7,891 nt of DNA from Pseudomonadota bacterium (lineage in GTDB: Bacteria > Pseudomonadota > Alphaproteobacteria > Sphingomonadales > Sphingomonadaceae), in assembly GCA_023445495.1 (NCBI GenBank), contig JAEXLC010000315.1, positions 1-7,891 of the forward strand. The letters run 5' to 3'. This document shows positions 1 to 6,487 of this stretch, piece after piece. The translations under genes were made by a program, and so were the position numbers. Numbering within the stretch: the first letter of the stretch is position 1; each line of letters starts with the position of its first letter. The notes under the pieces were generated by a model. That model was not told the DNA's origin. It saw nothing but the letters and a program-made list of their open reading frames with translations, and searched no databases.

Positions 1-28
1 TCCCTCTCCCGCAAAAGCGGTAGAGGGA
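1..28 (-). terminator. Hairpin downstream of the histidine kinase gene
   Basis: Bases 1-12 pair with 17-28 around an AAAA loop (13-16). Eleven of twelve positions are complementary; the mismatch is C8 against T21. The hairpin begins 9 bases after the kinase stop codon on the minus strand, where a transcription terminator is expected. A following T tract on that strand would lie outside the window, so intrinsic termination cannot be confirmed. The arm composition (CCCTCT…AGAGGG) resembles the dispersed intergenic palindromes of sphingomonads, so it may equally be a copy of a repeat family. Confidence 0.5.
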
Positions 29-36
29 TTGGAATT

Positions 37-1398
37 CTAAAACCGCAAAACCGCCCGCAACCCCGGCGCCGCGTCCTCCAGCGTGAAGCTCCCCTGGTGC
101 AGCCGCGCCACAGCCTCGACCAGCGACAGCCCCAGCCCGGACCCGGCGATATGCCGCGCAGGATCGAGCCGCCCGAACCGGCTCAGCGCCTCGGCCCGGC
201 GCGCTTCGGGAATGCCCGGCCCGTCATCCGCCACGGAGAGCGCCACCCCACCGCCCTCGCGCGCGGCCCGCACCGTGATCCGGTGTCCGCCCTCGGCATA
301 TTTGGTGGCGTTCTCGATCAGATTGCCCAGCGCCTGCCCCACCAGCTCGCGGTGCAGCGCCACGTGCAGGCCGGACTCGGCCTCGACCGCGATCTCGAAG
401 CCGCGATCCTCGGCCAGCGGGCCATAGACTTCGGCCAGGTCCTCAAGCAGCGCGGCGATGTCGGTATCGACGAAGCGGTCGCGCCCGATCCCTGCTTCGG
501 CCCGGCTGATGAGCAGCGCGGTGGAAAGCATGCCGAGCAGCGTCTCGGCTTCGCCCGAGACGCGCTCCAGCGCCGCCAGCGCGGTCTCGTCCTCGGTCTC
601 GATGATCGCCCGTTCGAGCGCCACCTTGATCCGGGTGACCGGCGATTTCAGGTCATGCGCCAGCCCGTCGGTCATCATCCGCAGCTGCGATACCAGCGCC
701 TCGATCCGGTCGAGCATCGCGTTGACCGACTGGCCGAGCGCGTCGAACGCGTCGCCGCTGCCGTCGACCGGTACGCGGCGGCCGAGCCGCCCCTCGCCTA
801 CCTCGCGCGCGGTGCTCACCACGCCCTGGATCTGGTTGGACAGCACTCGGCCGATCAGCAGCGCGCTGAGCAGCGCGAGGATCACGCCGATCACCAGCGC
901 CGCGGTGATCGCTTCCTCGTTCACCCGCGCCAGGCGCACGCTGGAGCTGATGACGTGCCCGGCCAGCAGCAATTCGCCGTTGGGAAGTGTGGTGGAGGAT
1001 ACCCCCATCAACTCCGCCCGGTCGCTGCCGGTGCGGTAGAGCTCGATCGCCTGCCAGTCGGTCCGCGTCGGGATCACCGTCGGCCAGTCGCCCAGATTGC
1101 CGCGGATCGGGTCCTGCCTGGCGGTGGCGAGCAGGATCACCGGCGGGCTGGCATGCGCCTGCTCCAGCCGGGCATCGATCAGCCGGCGCAGTCCCTCGTC
1201 CCCGCCGGCACGCCAGGCCGAAACCAGGTCGTCGCGCAGTTCGGCGACCAGCGTCTTCTGCTCGGCCGCCAGCGCGCGCTCGCTCGCCTGCTGGACAAAC
1301 AACAGGATGCCGCCAGTGACGATGAGCTGGACGAGGAAGGCGACGATCACGAAGCGCGCCGTCACCGAACGCGCCAGCTGCCCCAGGCGGAGCGTCAT
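37..1398 (-). CDS. Sensor histidine kinase (HAMP, HisKA, HATPase), two-component system
   Basis: This is an inner-membrane sensor kinase of 453 residues that should autophosphorylate and phosphorylate the regulator encoded just upstream. A first membrane helix lies at about residues 16-36, an extracytoplasmic sensor region of about 125 residues at 37-162, and a second helix at 163-183. A HAMP linker follows at about 184-236. The phosphoacceptor is His248 in GLAHDLKSP. The ATPase domain has an N box (NLIENATKY, N359 and N363), a G1 box (DDGPGIP, 391-397), an F-box-like SRFGRLD and a G2 box (GSGLGL, 419-424). All catalytic motifs are intact. I chose the ATG at 1398 because it lies one base after the regulator's stop (TGAGATG), which suggests translational coupling. 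An in-frame ATG at 1464 would add 22 Ser/Ala/Arg-rich residues overlapping the regulator and looks like a shadow. The sensor region matches no ligand-binding fold I can name, so the signal is unknown. Confidence 0.93.
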   Translation of the reverse strand: MTLRLGQLARSVTARFVIVAFLVQLIVTGGILLFVQQASERALAAEQKTLVAELRDDLVSAWRAGGDEGLRRLIDARLEQAHASPPVILLATARQDPIRGNLGDWPTVIPTRTDWQAIELYRTGSDRAELMGVSSTTLPNGELLLAGHVISSSVRLARVNEEAITAALVIGVILALLSALLIGRVLSNQIQGVVSTAREVGEGRLGRRVPVDGSGDAFDALGQSVNAMLDRIEALVSQLRMMTDGLAHDLKSPVTRIKVALERAIIETEDETALAALERVSGEAETLLGMLSTALLISRAEAGIGRDRFVDTDIAALLEDLAEVYGPLAEDRGFEIAVEAESGLHVALHRELVGQALGNLIENATKYAEGGHRITVRAAREGGGVALSVADDGPGIPEARRAEALSRFGRLDPARHIAGSGLGLSLVEAVARLHQGSFTLEDAAPGLRAVLRF

Positions 1399-1399
1399 C

Positions 1400-2083
1400 T
1401 CAGGCCGCCGGGCCGAGCCGATAGCCGGCGCCGCGGATCGTGTGGAGGATCGGCTCGCCGCCATCGTCCAGCTTCTTCCGCAGGCGGCTGATATGGACGT
1501 CGATCACGTTGGTCCCGGGATCGAAATGATAGTCCCACACGCCTTCGAGCAGCATGGTACGGGTAATCACCTGGTCCGGGTGGCGCAGGAAATATTCGAG
1601 CAGGCGGAATTCGCGCGGCTGCAGGTCGATCACCCGCGTGCCCCGCTTCACCCGCCGCGACAGCAGGTCCATCTCGAGGTCGCCCGAGTTAAGCTTGGTC
1701 ACCGCGCCTTCGGCCGCCCCGCGCTTGCGCAGCAGCAGGCGGACGCGCGCGAGCAGTTCGGCAAAGGCGAAGGGCTTCACGAGATAGTCGTCGGCGCCCG
1801 AGGTGAGCCCGCCGACCCGGTCGTCGGGCGTGCCGAGCGCGGAAAGGATGATGACCGGGGTCTCGATCTTCGCGGCGCGCAGCGCGCCGAGCACGGCCAT
1901 GCCGTCCATCCCCGGCAGCATGCGATCGAGCACGATCGCATCGTAGCTGCCGTCACTGGCGAGGAACAGGCCGTCGCGTCCGTTATCGGCGCGGTCGACC
2001 GTGAACCCCTCTTCGCTCATTCCCTTGACGATGTACGCGGCAGTCGCCTCGTCATCCTCCACCAGCAGCAGCTTGTGCCCCAT
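1400..2083 (-). CDS. OmpR/PhoB-family response regulator
   Basis: This cytoplasmic transcription factor of 227 residues is the partner of the downstream kinase. The receiver domain (about 3-117) has the acidic pocket E9/D10/D11, phosphoacceptor Asp53 (VLDRMLPGMDG), the switch residues Ser81 and Tyr100, and Lys103 in YLVKPF. A winged-helix DNA-binding domain (about 130-225) follows, with the typical QPREFRLLEYF, VIDVHISRLRKKL and IRGAGYRL segments. The start is taken as the ATG at 2083, giving MGHKLLLVEDDE and preceded by GGAGAG a few bases upstream. An in-frame GTG at 2098 is possible but has no better ribosome site. The first 32 bases lie inside the 3' end of the PDZ gene, in another frame. 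The receiver pocket is complete, so phosphorylation control is expected. The target genes are not shown by the sequence; the divergent virJ-like/mprF cluster is the nearest candidate. Confidence 0.94.
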   Translation of the reverse strand: MGHKLLLVEDDEATAAYIVKGMSEEGFTVDRADNGRDGLFLASDGSYDAIVLDRMLPGMDGMAVLGALRAAKIETPVIILSALGTPDDRVGGLTSGADDYLVKPFAFAELLARVRLLLRKRGAAEGAVTKLNSGDLEMDLLSRRVKRGTRVIDLQPREFRLLEYFLRHPDQVITRTMLLEGVWDYHFDPGTNVIDVHISRLRKKLDDGGEPILHTIRGAGYRLGPAA

Positions 2084-2528
2084 TCTCTCCACTCGCACTT
2101 CGCAAGAGCTTGAGATGGCGTAGCTGCTTTTGGTGGACCAAGTCGAGATATACCTCTGGATGACGGTCGTCGCGCAGATAGCGCCGGGCCTGGTCGAGCG
2201 TGTCGATGCCGCGCCCGTCGATCGCGACGATCGAATCGCCCACTTCCATCCCGTCGTGCGCCGCCTCGCTGCCCGAGCGCAGGCTGGTGACGACCAGCCC
2301 GTGCGACGCGCCGCTCGGAGTCTCGGCGGTGAAGCCTGGGAACATGTTGGCGCCGGTCTGCGCCGCGAAGACGCGGTTGATCCCCGATCGCCAGGCCCAG
2401 CCCAGGATCACCATGGCGCTGAGCGCGAAAGAGAGGACGAGAATCAGCACGAACCCGTCAGTCCCGCGCATCGCGCGGCCGGCGGTTCTGGCGTCTTCCC
2501 GGATTTCGTTGGTGGTCATTTCGAGCAT
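2052..2528 (-). CDS. Small membrane-anchored PDZ-domain protein
   Basis: This protein of about 158 residues has a short charged N-terminus, one hydrophobic helix at about 26-44 and a PDZ-type domain at about 70-145. The PDZ region shows the usual bacterial pattern: GLVVTSL, then SGSEAAHDGMEVGDSIVAIDGRGI, then a helix LDQARRYL and a final strand. It carries no protease or other catalytic domain. It is probably anchored in the inner membrane with the PDZ domain in the periplasm, although the charge distribution does not settle orientation. The C-terminal tail (SASGENGAQAAAGGG) is low-complexity and overlaps the regulator start by 32 nt. As first gene of a PDZ/regulator/kinase operon it may be an accessory sensor or adaptor that modulates the kinase, which is an inference from context. 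The start is uncertain: ATG at 2528 or 2519, or GTG at 2558. None has a convincing Shine-Dalgarno sequence. Confidence 0.82.
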   Translation of the reverse strand: MLEMTTNEIREDARTAGRAMRGTDGFVLILVLSFALSAMVILGWAWRSGINRVFAAQTGANMFPGFTAETPSGASHGLVVTSLRSGSEAAHDGMEVGDSIVAIDGRGIDTLDQARRYLRDDRHPEVYLDLVHQKQLRHLKLLRSASGENGAQAAAGGG

Positions 2529-2585
2529 CGGGATGCCCGTGGCGGGGCGGCAAGTCACGTTAAGCTTTGGTCATGATCCGGCCAC

Positions 2586-2607
2586 GCCTGCGCGAACTGC
2601 GGCAGGC
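2586..2607. repeat. Inverted repeat between divergent operons (candidate operator)
   Basis: GCCTGC (2586-2591) and GCAGGC (2602-2607) are perfect 6-bp arms with a 10-base spacer. The position, midway between two divergent genes, suits an operator or a small hairpin in the leader of the VirJ-type gene. A dyad of this size can arise by chance in GC-rich DNA. Confidence 0.3.
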
Positions 2608-2625
2608 TACACGGCAAGCAGTTTC

Positions 2626-2631
2626 AAGGAG
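2626..2631 (+). promoter_or_regulatory. Strong Shine-Dalgarno that fixes the VirJ-type start
   Basis: AAGGAG sits 7 bases before the ATG at 2639. It favours that start over the upstream in-frame TTG (2567) and ATG (2573), which would add an Arg-rich stretch before the export signal and have no ribosome site. Confidence 0.8.
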
Positions 2632-2638
2632 TTCCCGC

Positions 2639-3373
2639 ATGCGCCGCAGCCGCCGCAAGTTGAAGATCACCCTGGTCGCCCTGGCGCTGGTGCTCGCCGG
2701 ATTCACCGGCTTCCTGACCTATATCGGCTATTTCGGCGGCCCGGTGTTCTACGACATCGCGCCCACCAAACCCACGCCCCCGCAGGCGCGCGGGCTGGCG
2801 GTGGTGCTGGTCTCAGGCGACATGGGCTTCAAGATCGGCATGGGCCCGGAGATCGCGAAGCGCTTCGCGGCCGAGGGCGTGCCAGTGGTCGGGGTCAGCT
2901 CGCTCGCCTATTTCCGCCAGCAGCGCACCCCGGCCGAGGTCCAGGCGTTGATCACCGCCGCCGCGCGCCGCGCGCTCGCCTTCGGGCATGCCGACCGGCT
3001 GGTCATGATCGGCCAGTCCTTCGGCGCGGACATGATGCATGTCGGCCTCACCGGCCTGCCCGCCGACCTGCGTGCGAAGGTGAAGGCCGTCGCGCTGGTG
3101 GTGCCCACCGACACCGTGTTCTTCCGCGCCTCGCCCAACGAGCTGTTCAACTGGGCCAAGCCCGATGCGATGGCGCTGCCCACCGGCCGACAACTCACCT
3201 GGGTGCCGACGCTCTGCGTCCAGGGCGTGGAAGAGACCGACAGCCTCTGCCCGAAGCTGACCCAGCCCAATGTCCGCCGCATCGTGCTGCCGGGCGGGCA
3301 TATGCTCCACCATGATCCGGACGCGCTGTTCAAGGCGCTCCGCCCGGGCATCGCCAACATTACCAATATTTAG
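2639..3373 (+). CDS. VirJ/AcvB-family periplasmic serine hydrolase
   Basis: This protein of 244 residues has a basic N-terminus (MRRSRRKLK) and a hydrophobic segment at about 10-30. No clear AxA cleavage site follows, so it may stay membrane-anchored facing the periplasm. The SRRKLK stretch loosely resembles a Tat motif. The body is a single alpha/beta-hydrolase domain of the VirJ type. The nucleophile elbow is GQSFGAD with Ser127. The likely acid lies around GVEETDSLCP (196-205), and the likely catalytic His is His221 in PGGHMLHHD. Cys193 and Cys204 flank that acid loop in the family's C-x-G-x-E-E…C arrangement and could form a disulfide. Agrobacterium AcvB is roughly twice as long and hydrolyses lysyl-phosphatidylglycerol; this protein corresponds to the short single-domain form. 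The mprF-type gene two genes downstream strongly supports the same substrate class here. The family call is firm, while the exact substrate is inferred. Confidence 0.88.
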   Translation: MRRSRRKLKITLVALALVLAGFTGFLTYIGYFGGPVFYDIAPTKPTPPQARGLAVVLVSGDMGFKIGMGPEIAKRFAAEGVPVVGVSSLAYFRQQRTPAEVQALITAAARRALAFGHADRLVMIGQSFGADMMHVGLTGLPADLRAKVKAVALVVPTDTVFFRASPNELFNWAKPDAMALPTGRQLTWVPTLCVQGVEETDSLCPKLTQPNVRRIVLPGGHMLHHDPDALFKALRPGIANITNI

Positions 3374-3449
3374 GTTTGGGATCACGCGGCGGACAGCCGG
3401 GCCTACCTAAAGCGGGCCGCGACAACGGACCAACAGAGGGACATTCGAC

Positions 3450-3872
3450 ATGCGCTTCGGCAAGATCCTGGCCGGCCTCGGCCTCGCCGCCACGGTGCTC
3501 GGCACCATGCAGGCCTCCGCCCAGGCCCCTGCCGCCGCCACCGGCGTGGTCGGCACCTGGGTCAATCCGCGCGGCACCGTGAAGGTGCAGACCGGCGCCT
3601 GCGGCGACAAATTGTGCGGCTGGGTGGTCTGGGCCAATGCCGAGGCGCAGCAGGATGCCCGGGACAGCGGCGTCCAGAAGCTGATCGGCACCGAGCTGCT
3701 GCAGGACTACCATCCCACCGGCAACGGCAAGTGGCAGGGCCATGTCTATGTCCCCGACATGGGCCAGACCTTCTATTCGAAGATCGAGCAGCTCGGGCCG
3801 AACAGCCTGAAGATCAGCGGGTGCGTCCTAGGCGGCTGGATCTGCAAGTCGCAGGTCTGGCAGCGCGGCTGA
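3450..3872 (+). CDS. Secreted DUF2147-family protein
   Basis: This small exported protein has 140 residues. A signal peptide with hydrophobic core at about 5-20 ends at ASA/Q, predicting cleavage after residue 24 and a mature protein of about 116 residues. The mature part shows the DUF2147 pattern: GTWVNPRGTVKV near the start, CGDKLCGWVVW, then LIGTELLQDY, GKWQGHVYVPDMGQTFYS, and a closing SGCVLGGWICKSQVW. It probably forms a small beta-barrel-like periplasmic domain; the family has no settled biochemical function. Four cysteines (C51, C56, C125, C132) could form two disulfides in the periplasm. AGAGGG lies 9 bases before the ATG as ribosome site. The gene is 76 bases after the VirJ-type gene and 11 bases before the MprF-type gene, so all three are probably co-transcribed, although the 76-base gap could hold a second promoter. 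Its placement suggests a role connected with lipid aminoacylation or its envelope effects, which is unproven. Confidence 0.88.
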   Translation: MRFGKILAGLGLAATVLGTMQASAQAPAAATGVVGTWVNPRGTVKVQTGACGDKLCGWVVWANAEAQQDARDSGVQKLIGTELLQDYHPTGNGKWQGHVYVPDMGQTFYSKIEQLGPNSLKISGCVLGGWICKSQVWQRG

Positions 3873-3883
3873 GGGCCGACGCG

Positions 3884-6451
3884 ATGCGCCCCGCCCACAA
3901 GACCGCGCTGCAGATCGGCGCCGTTATCGGCATCGTCGCGCTCGCCTTCGCGGCGCTGCACGGGCTGCTCCACGAGGTCCGCTGGCGCGACGTCCGCCAC
4001 GCGATCAACGCGATCGGCGCCTGGCAGGTCGCGGGCGCGCTGGCGCTGACCGCGGGCAGCTATCTGATGCTGACGCTGTACGACGTGCTCGCGCTGCGCA
4101 TCATCGGCCGCCCGCTACCCTATCGCACCGCCGTGCTCGCCTCCTTCACCAGCTACACGCTCAGCCACAATCTCGGCTTCGCGCTGCTCACCGGCGGCTC
4201 GGCGCGCTACCGCGTCTACCACGCCGCCGGGCTCGACACCGCCGATGTCGTCAAGGTCATCGCCACTGCGAGCCTCACCTTCTGGTCGGGCGTGGTCGTC
4301 ATGGCCGGCGCCGCGCTGGCGCTGCACGGCGGCGGGCTCGAGCTGGCCGGCTTCACCATCTCGGCGGGCGTCCAGCGCGCGATCGGCATCGCCATCCTCG
4401 CGACCACCCTGGGCGTGCTGGCCACGCTGCGCGCAAAACCCCGCTACCTCCGCCTCGGGCGCTGGCACGCCCCGCTGCCCAGCCGCATGCAGGCGCTCGG
4501 CATGATCGCCACCTCGGCGATCGACCTCGCGCTCGCCAGCGCCGCGCTGCTGATCCTCGTCCCCGGCGCCGGGCTCCACGCCTTCCCCGCCTTCTTCCTC
4601 GGCTATGCGCTGGCGATCATCGCCGCGCTGGTCACCCATGTTCCCGGCGGCGTCGGCGTGTTCGAGGCGGTGATGCTCGCCGTCCTGCCCGGCGCCGATC
4701 CGTCGCGCATCCTCGCCGCGCTGATCCTCTACCGGCTGATCTACTATGTCCTGCCGCTGCTCGTCGCCGCCGCCCTGCTCGCGGTGCATGAGCGCCGCCA
4801 GCTCAGGAAGCCGCTCGCCGCGATCCGCGCGGTCGGCCTGGCGATGCATGGCCTCGCCCCCACTTTCCTCGCCGCGCTCGTCTTCGTCGGAGGCGTCGTG
4901 CTGCTCGTCTCGGGTTCGCTCCCCGCGATCCCGGCCCGCCTGCGCGACCTCCACGCCTTCGTGCCCCTGCCCTTTGTCGAGGCGTCGCACATCGCCGCCA
5001 GCCTCGCCGGCACCGCGCTGCTGCTGATCGCCCCCGCGCTCTACCGCCGGCTCGACGCTGCCTTCCTGCTCTGCCGCACGCTCCTCCTTGCCGGCGCGCT
5101 GTTCTCGCTGACCAAGGGCGTAGACTATGAGGAAGCGGTGATCCTGCTGATCATCGCCGGCCTGCTTCAGCTCTCGCGTACCGCCTTCTACCGCAAGACC
5201 GCGCTGACCAGCGCGCTCTCCACGCGCGCGCTCCTGTCGGTCGCGGTCGCGGTCGGCCTTGCCACCTGGATCGGTTTCTTCGCGTTCAAGCACGTGCCTT
5301 ATCAGGACAATCTCTGGTGGGAATTCGCGTGGCGGGGCGATGCCTCGCGCTTCCTGCGCGCCAGCTTCGCCACCGCTGTCGCGCTGACCTGCGTCGCGGT
5401 CACCCAGTGGTTCGGCTATGCCCAGCCCCGGCGCGAGGAACATGCCCCGGACACCGAGCTGCCTCGCCTCGCCCTCGTCCATGCCAACCGCACCGACGCG
5501 CTGCTCGCCTATGCCGGCGACAAGCGCTTCCTGCGCTCGGCAAGCGGCGAGACGCTGCTGATGTACCAGGTCCAGGGCCAGAGCTGGATCGTGATGGGCG
5601 ATCCCGTCGGCCCGAAGGAGGAATGGGGCGACCTGCTCTGGCAGATCCGCGAGATGGCCGATGCCGCCCAGGGCCGCCTGCTCCTCTACCAGATCTCGAC
5701 CGACGCGCTGCCGATCGCAATCGATCTCGGCCTCCAGCTGGTGAAATATGGCGAGGAAGCCCGTGTCCCGCTCCCCGGCTTCTCGACGGAGGGACCCGAC
5801 AAGAAGTCGCTCCGCCATTCCGATCGCCGCGCCGCGCGCGAAGGCGCGGTCTTCGAGATCGTCCCCGCCGCCGACGTGCCCGGCATCATGCCCGAGCTGC
5901 GCGCCGTCTCCGACGCCTGGCTCGCCGACAAGGGCCATGGCGAGAAGGCCTTCTCGGTCGGCCGCTTCGATCCCGCCTATATCGCCCGCTTCGATTGCGC
6001 GCTGGTCCGCCAGCACGGTCGCATCGTCGCCTTCGCCAATGTCTGGGCGACCGAGAACCGCGAGGAGCTGTCGGTCGATCTCATGCGCCATCTCGACGCG
6101 ATGCCCTATGGCACGATGGACTTCCTGTTCGTCCAGCTGATGCAATGGGGCCGCGACCAGGGCTATCGCTGGTTCAACCTCGGCATGGCGCCGCTGTCGG
6201 GCATCGAATCGCGCCGCCTCGCCCCGATGTGGGCGCGGATCGGCGCCCTGCTCTATCGCCACGGCGACGCGTTCTACGGCTTCGAGGGACTGCGCGCCTA
6301 CAAGGACAAGTTCTCGCCGGTCTGGACCGCCCGCTATATCGCGGCGCCTCCCGGCCTGGGCCTCGCCCGCGGGATGATCGACCTGCAGACGCTGATCGGC
6401 GGCAGTTCGCGCAGCGCGGCGCGGAAGCGGCGCCTGCGGCTGGTGGCGTAA
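3884..6451 (+). CDS. mprF: MprF/LpiA bifunctional aminoacyl-phosphatidylglycerol synthase and flippase
   Basis: This inner-membrane protein of 855 residues has the normal MprF length. Residues 1 to about 510 form the polytopic flippase part: many hydrophobic helices, the cytosolic-loop motif HNLGFALLTGGSARYR (95-110) and THVPGGVGVFEA (251-262), both typical of the family. The cytoplasmic synthase domain (DUF2156, GNAT-like fold) spans about 525-825. It has the motifs MGDPVG (571-576), ELSVDLMRH (728-736), FNLGMAPLSGIESR (764-777) and FYGFEGLRAYKDKFSPVW (797-814). The enzyme transfers an amino acid, usually lysine and sometimes alanine, from aminoacyl-tRNA to phosphatidylglycerol. The lipid is then moved to the outer leaflet, lowering surface negative charge and raising tolerance to cationic peptides and acid. 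Whether this one uses Lys or Ala cannot be read from sequence. I chose the ATG at 3884 because GAGGG (3871-3875) lies 8 bases upstream and the protein opens directly with a membrane helix; the open frame upstream of it only mirrors the DUF2147 gene. Confidence 0.95.
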   Translation: MRPAHKTALQIGAVIGIVALAFAALHGLLHEVRWRDVRHAINAIGAWQVAGALALTAGSYLMLTLYDVLALRIIGRPLPYRTAVLASFTSYTLSHNLGFALLTGGSARYRVYHAAGLDTADVVKVIATASLTFWSGVVVMAGAALALHGGGLELAGFTISAGVQRAIGIAILATTLGVLATLRAKPRYLRLGRWHAPLPSRMQALGMIATSAIDLALASAALLILVPGAGLHAFPAFFLGYALAIIAALVTHVPGGVGVFEAVMLAVLPGADPSRILAALILYRLIYYVLPLLVAAALLAVHERRQLRKPLAAIRAVGLAMHGLAPTFLAALVFVGGVVLLVSGSLPAIPARLRDLHAFVPLPFVEASHIAASLAGTALLLIAPALYRRLDAAFLLCRTLLLAGALFSLTKGVDYEEAVILLIIAGLLQLSRTAFYRKTALTSALSTRALLSVAVAVGLATWIGFFAFKHVPYQDNLWWEFAWRGDASRFLRASFATAVALTCVAVTQWFGYAQPRREEHAPDTELPRLALVHANRTDALLAYAGDKRFLRSASGETLLMYQVQGQSWIVMGDPVGPKEEWGDLLWQIREMADAAQGRLLLYQISTDALPIAIDLGLQLVKYGEEARVPLPGFSTEGPDKKSLRHSDRRAAREGAVFEIVPAADVPGIMPELRAVSDAWLADKGHGEKAFSVGRFDPAYIARFDCALVRQHGRIVAFANVWATENREELSVDLMRHLDAMPYGTMDFLFVQLMQWGRDQGYRWFNLGMAPLSGIESRRLAPMWARIGALLYRHGDAFYGFEGLRAYKDKFSPVWTARYIAAPPGLGLARGMIDLQTLIGGSSRSAARKRRLRLVA

Positions 6452-6457
6452 ACGTCA

Positions 6458-6480
6458 CTCCCCTCCCTGGAAGGGAGGGG
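6458..6480. terminator. Symmetrical hairpin between convergent genes; copy 1 of a 23-bp palindromic repeat
   Basis: Bases 6460-6467 (CCCCTCCC) pair perfectly with 6473-6480 (GGGAGGGG) across a 5-base loop TGGAA. The hairpin lies 8 bases after the mprF stop and 7 bases after the convergent glycosyltransferase stop, so it can serve as a shared terminator in both directions. Neither strand has a T tract after the stem, so any termination would not be the classic intrinsic type. The same 23-base unit recurs at 7861-7883 with one base changed in the loop, so this is also a repeat-family member. Confidence 0.6.
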
Positions 6481-6487
6481 AACAAGG

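Larger units (their letters stand above)
2529..2638. promoter_or_regulatory. Divergent intergenic promoter region
   Basis: About 110 bases separate the outward-facing PDZ and VirJ-type genes and must hold the promoters for both directions unless one lies inside a gene. No good sigma-70 pair is visible on either strand. On the minus strand GGAAC (2635-2631), 17 bases, then CGTG (2613-2610) is one base away from the alphaproteobacterial general-stress EcfG pattern GGAAC-N16/17-CGTT, but it overlaps the plus-strand ribosome site, so the match is weak. A dyad lies at 2586-2607, and a relatively A/T-rich GTTAAGCTTTGGTCA segment lies at 2559-2573. Confidence 0.4.

Noticed and set aside
1399..1464. 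Upstream ATG extending the kinase by 22 residues
   Set aside because: It would overlap the regulator by over 60 bases and add a Ser/Ala/Arg-rich stretch before the first membrane helix; the ATG at 1398 is coupled to the regulator stop.
97..1491. Plus-strand open frame of about 464 codons opposite the histidine kinase
   Set aside because: Composition is typical of an antisense shadow (Arg/Gln/Asp-rich), and the kinase frame carries all the catalytic boxes.
4115..6262. Minus-strand open frame of about 715 codons opposite mprF
   Set aside because: Its product is rich in Asp, Glu, Gln, His and Arg with no fold or motif, the usual antisense shadow of a GC-rich gene. mprF on the other strand has all family motifs.
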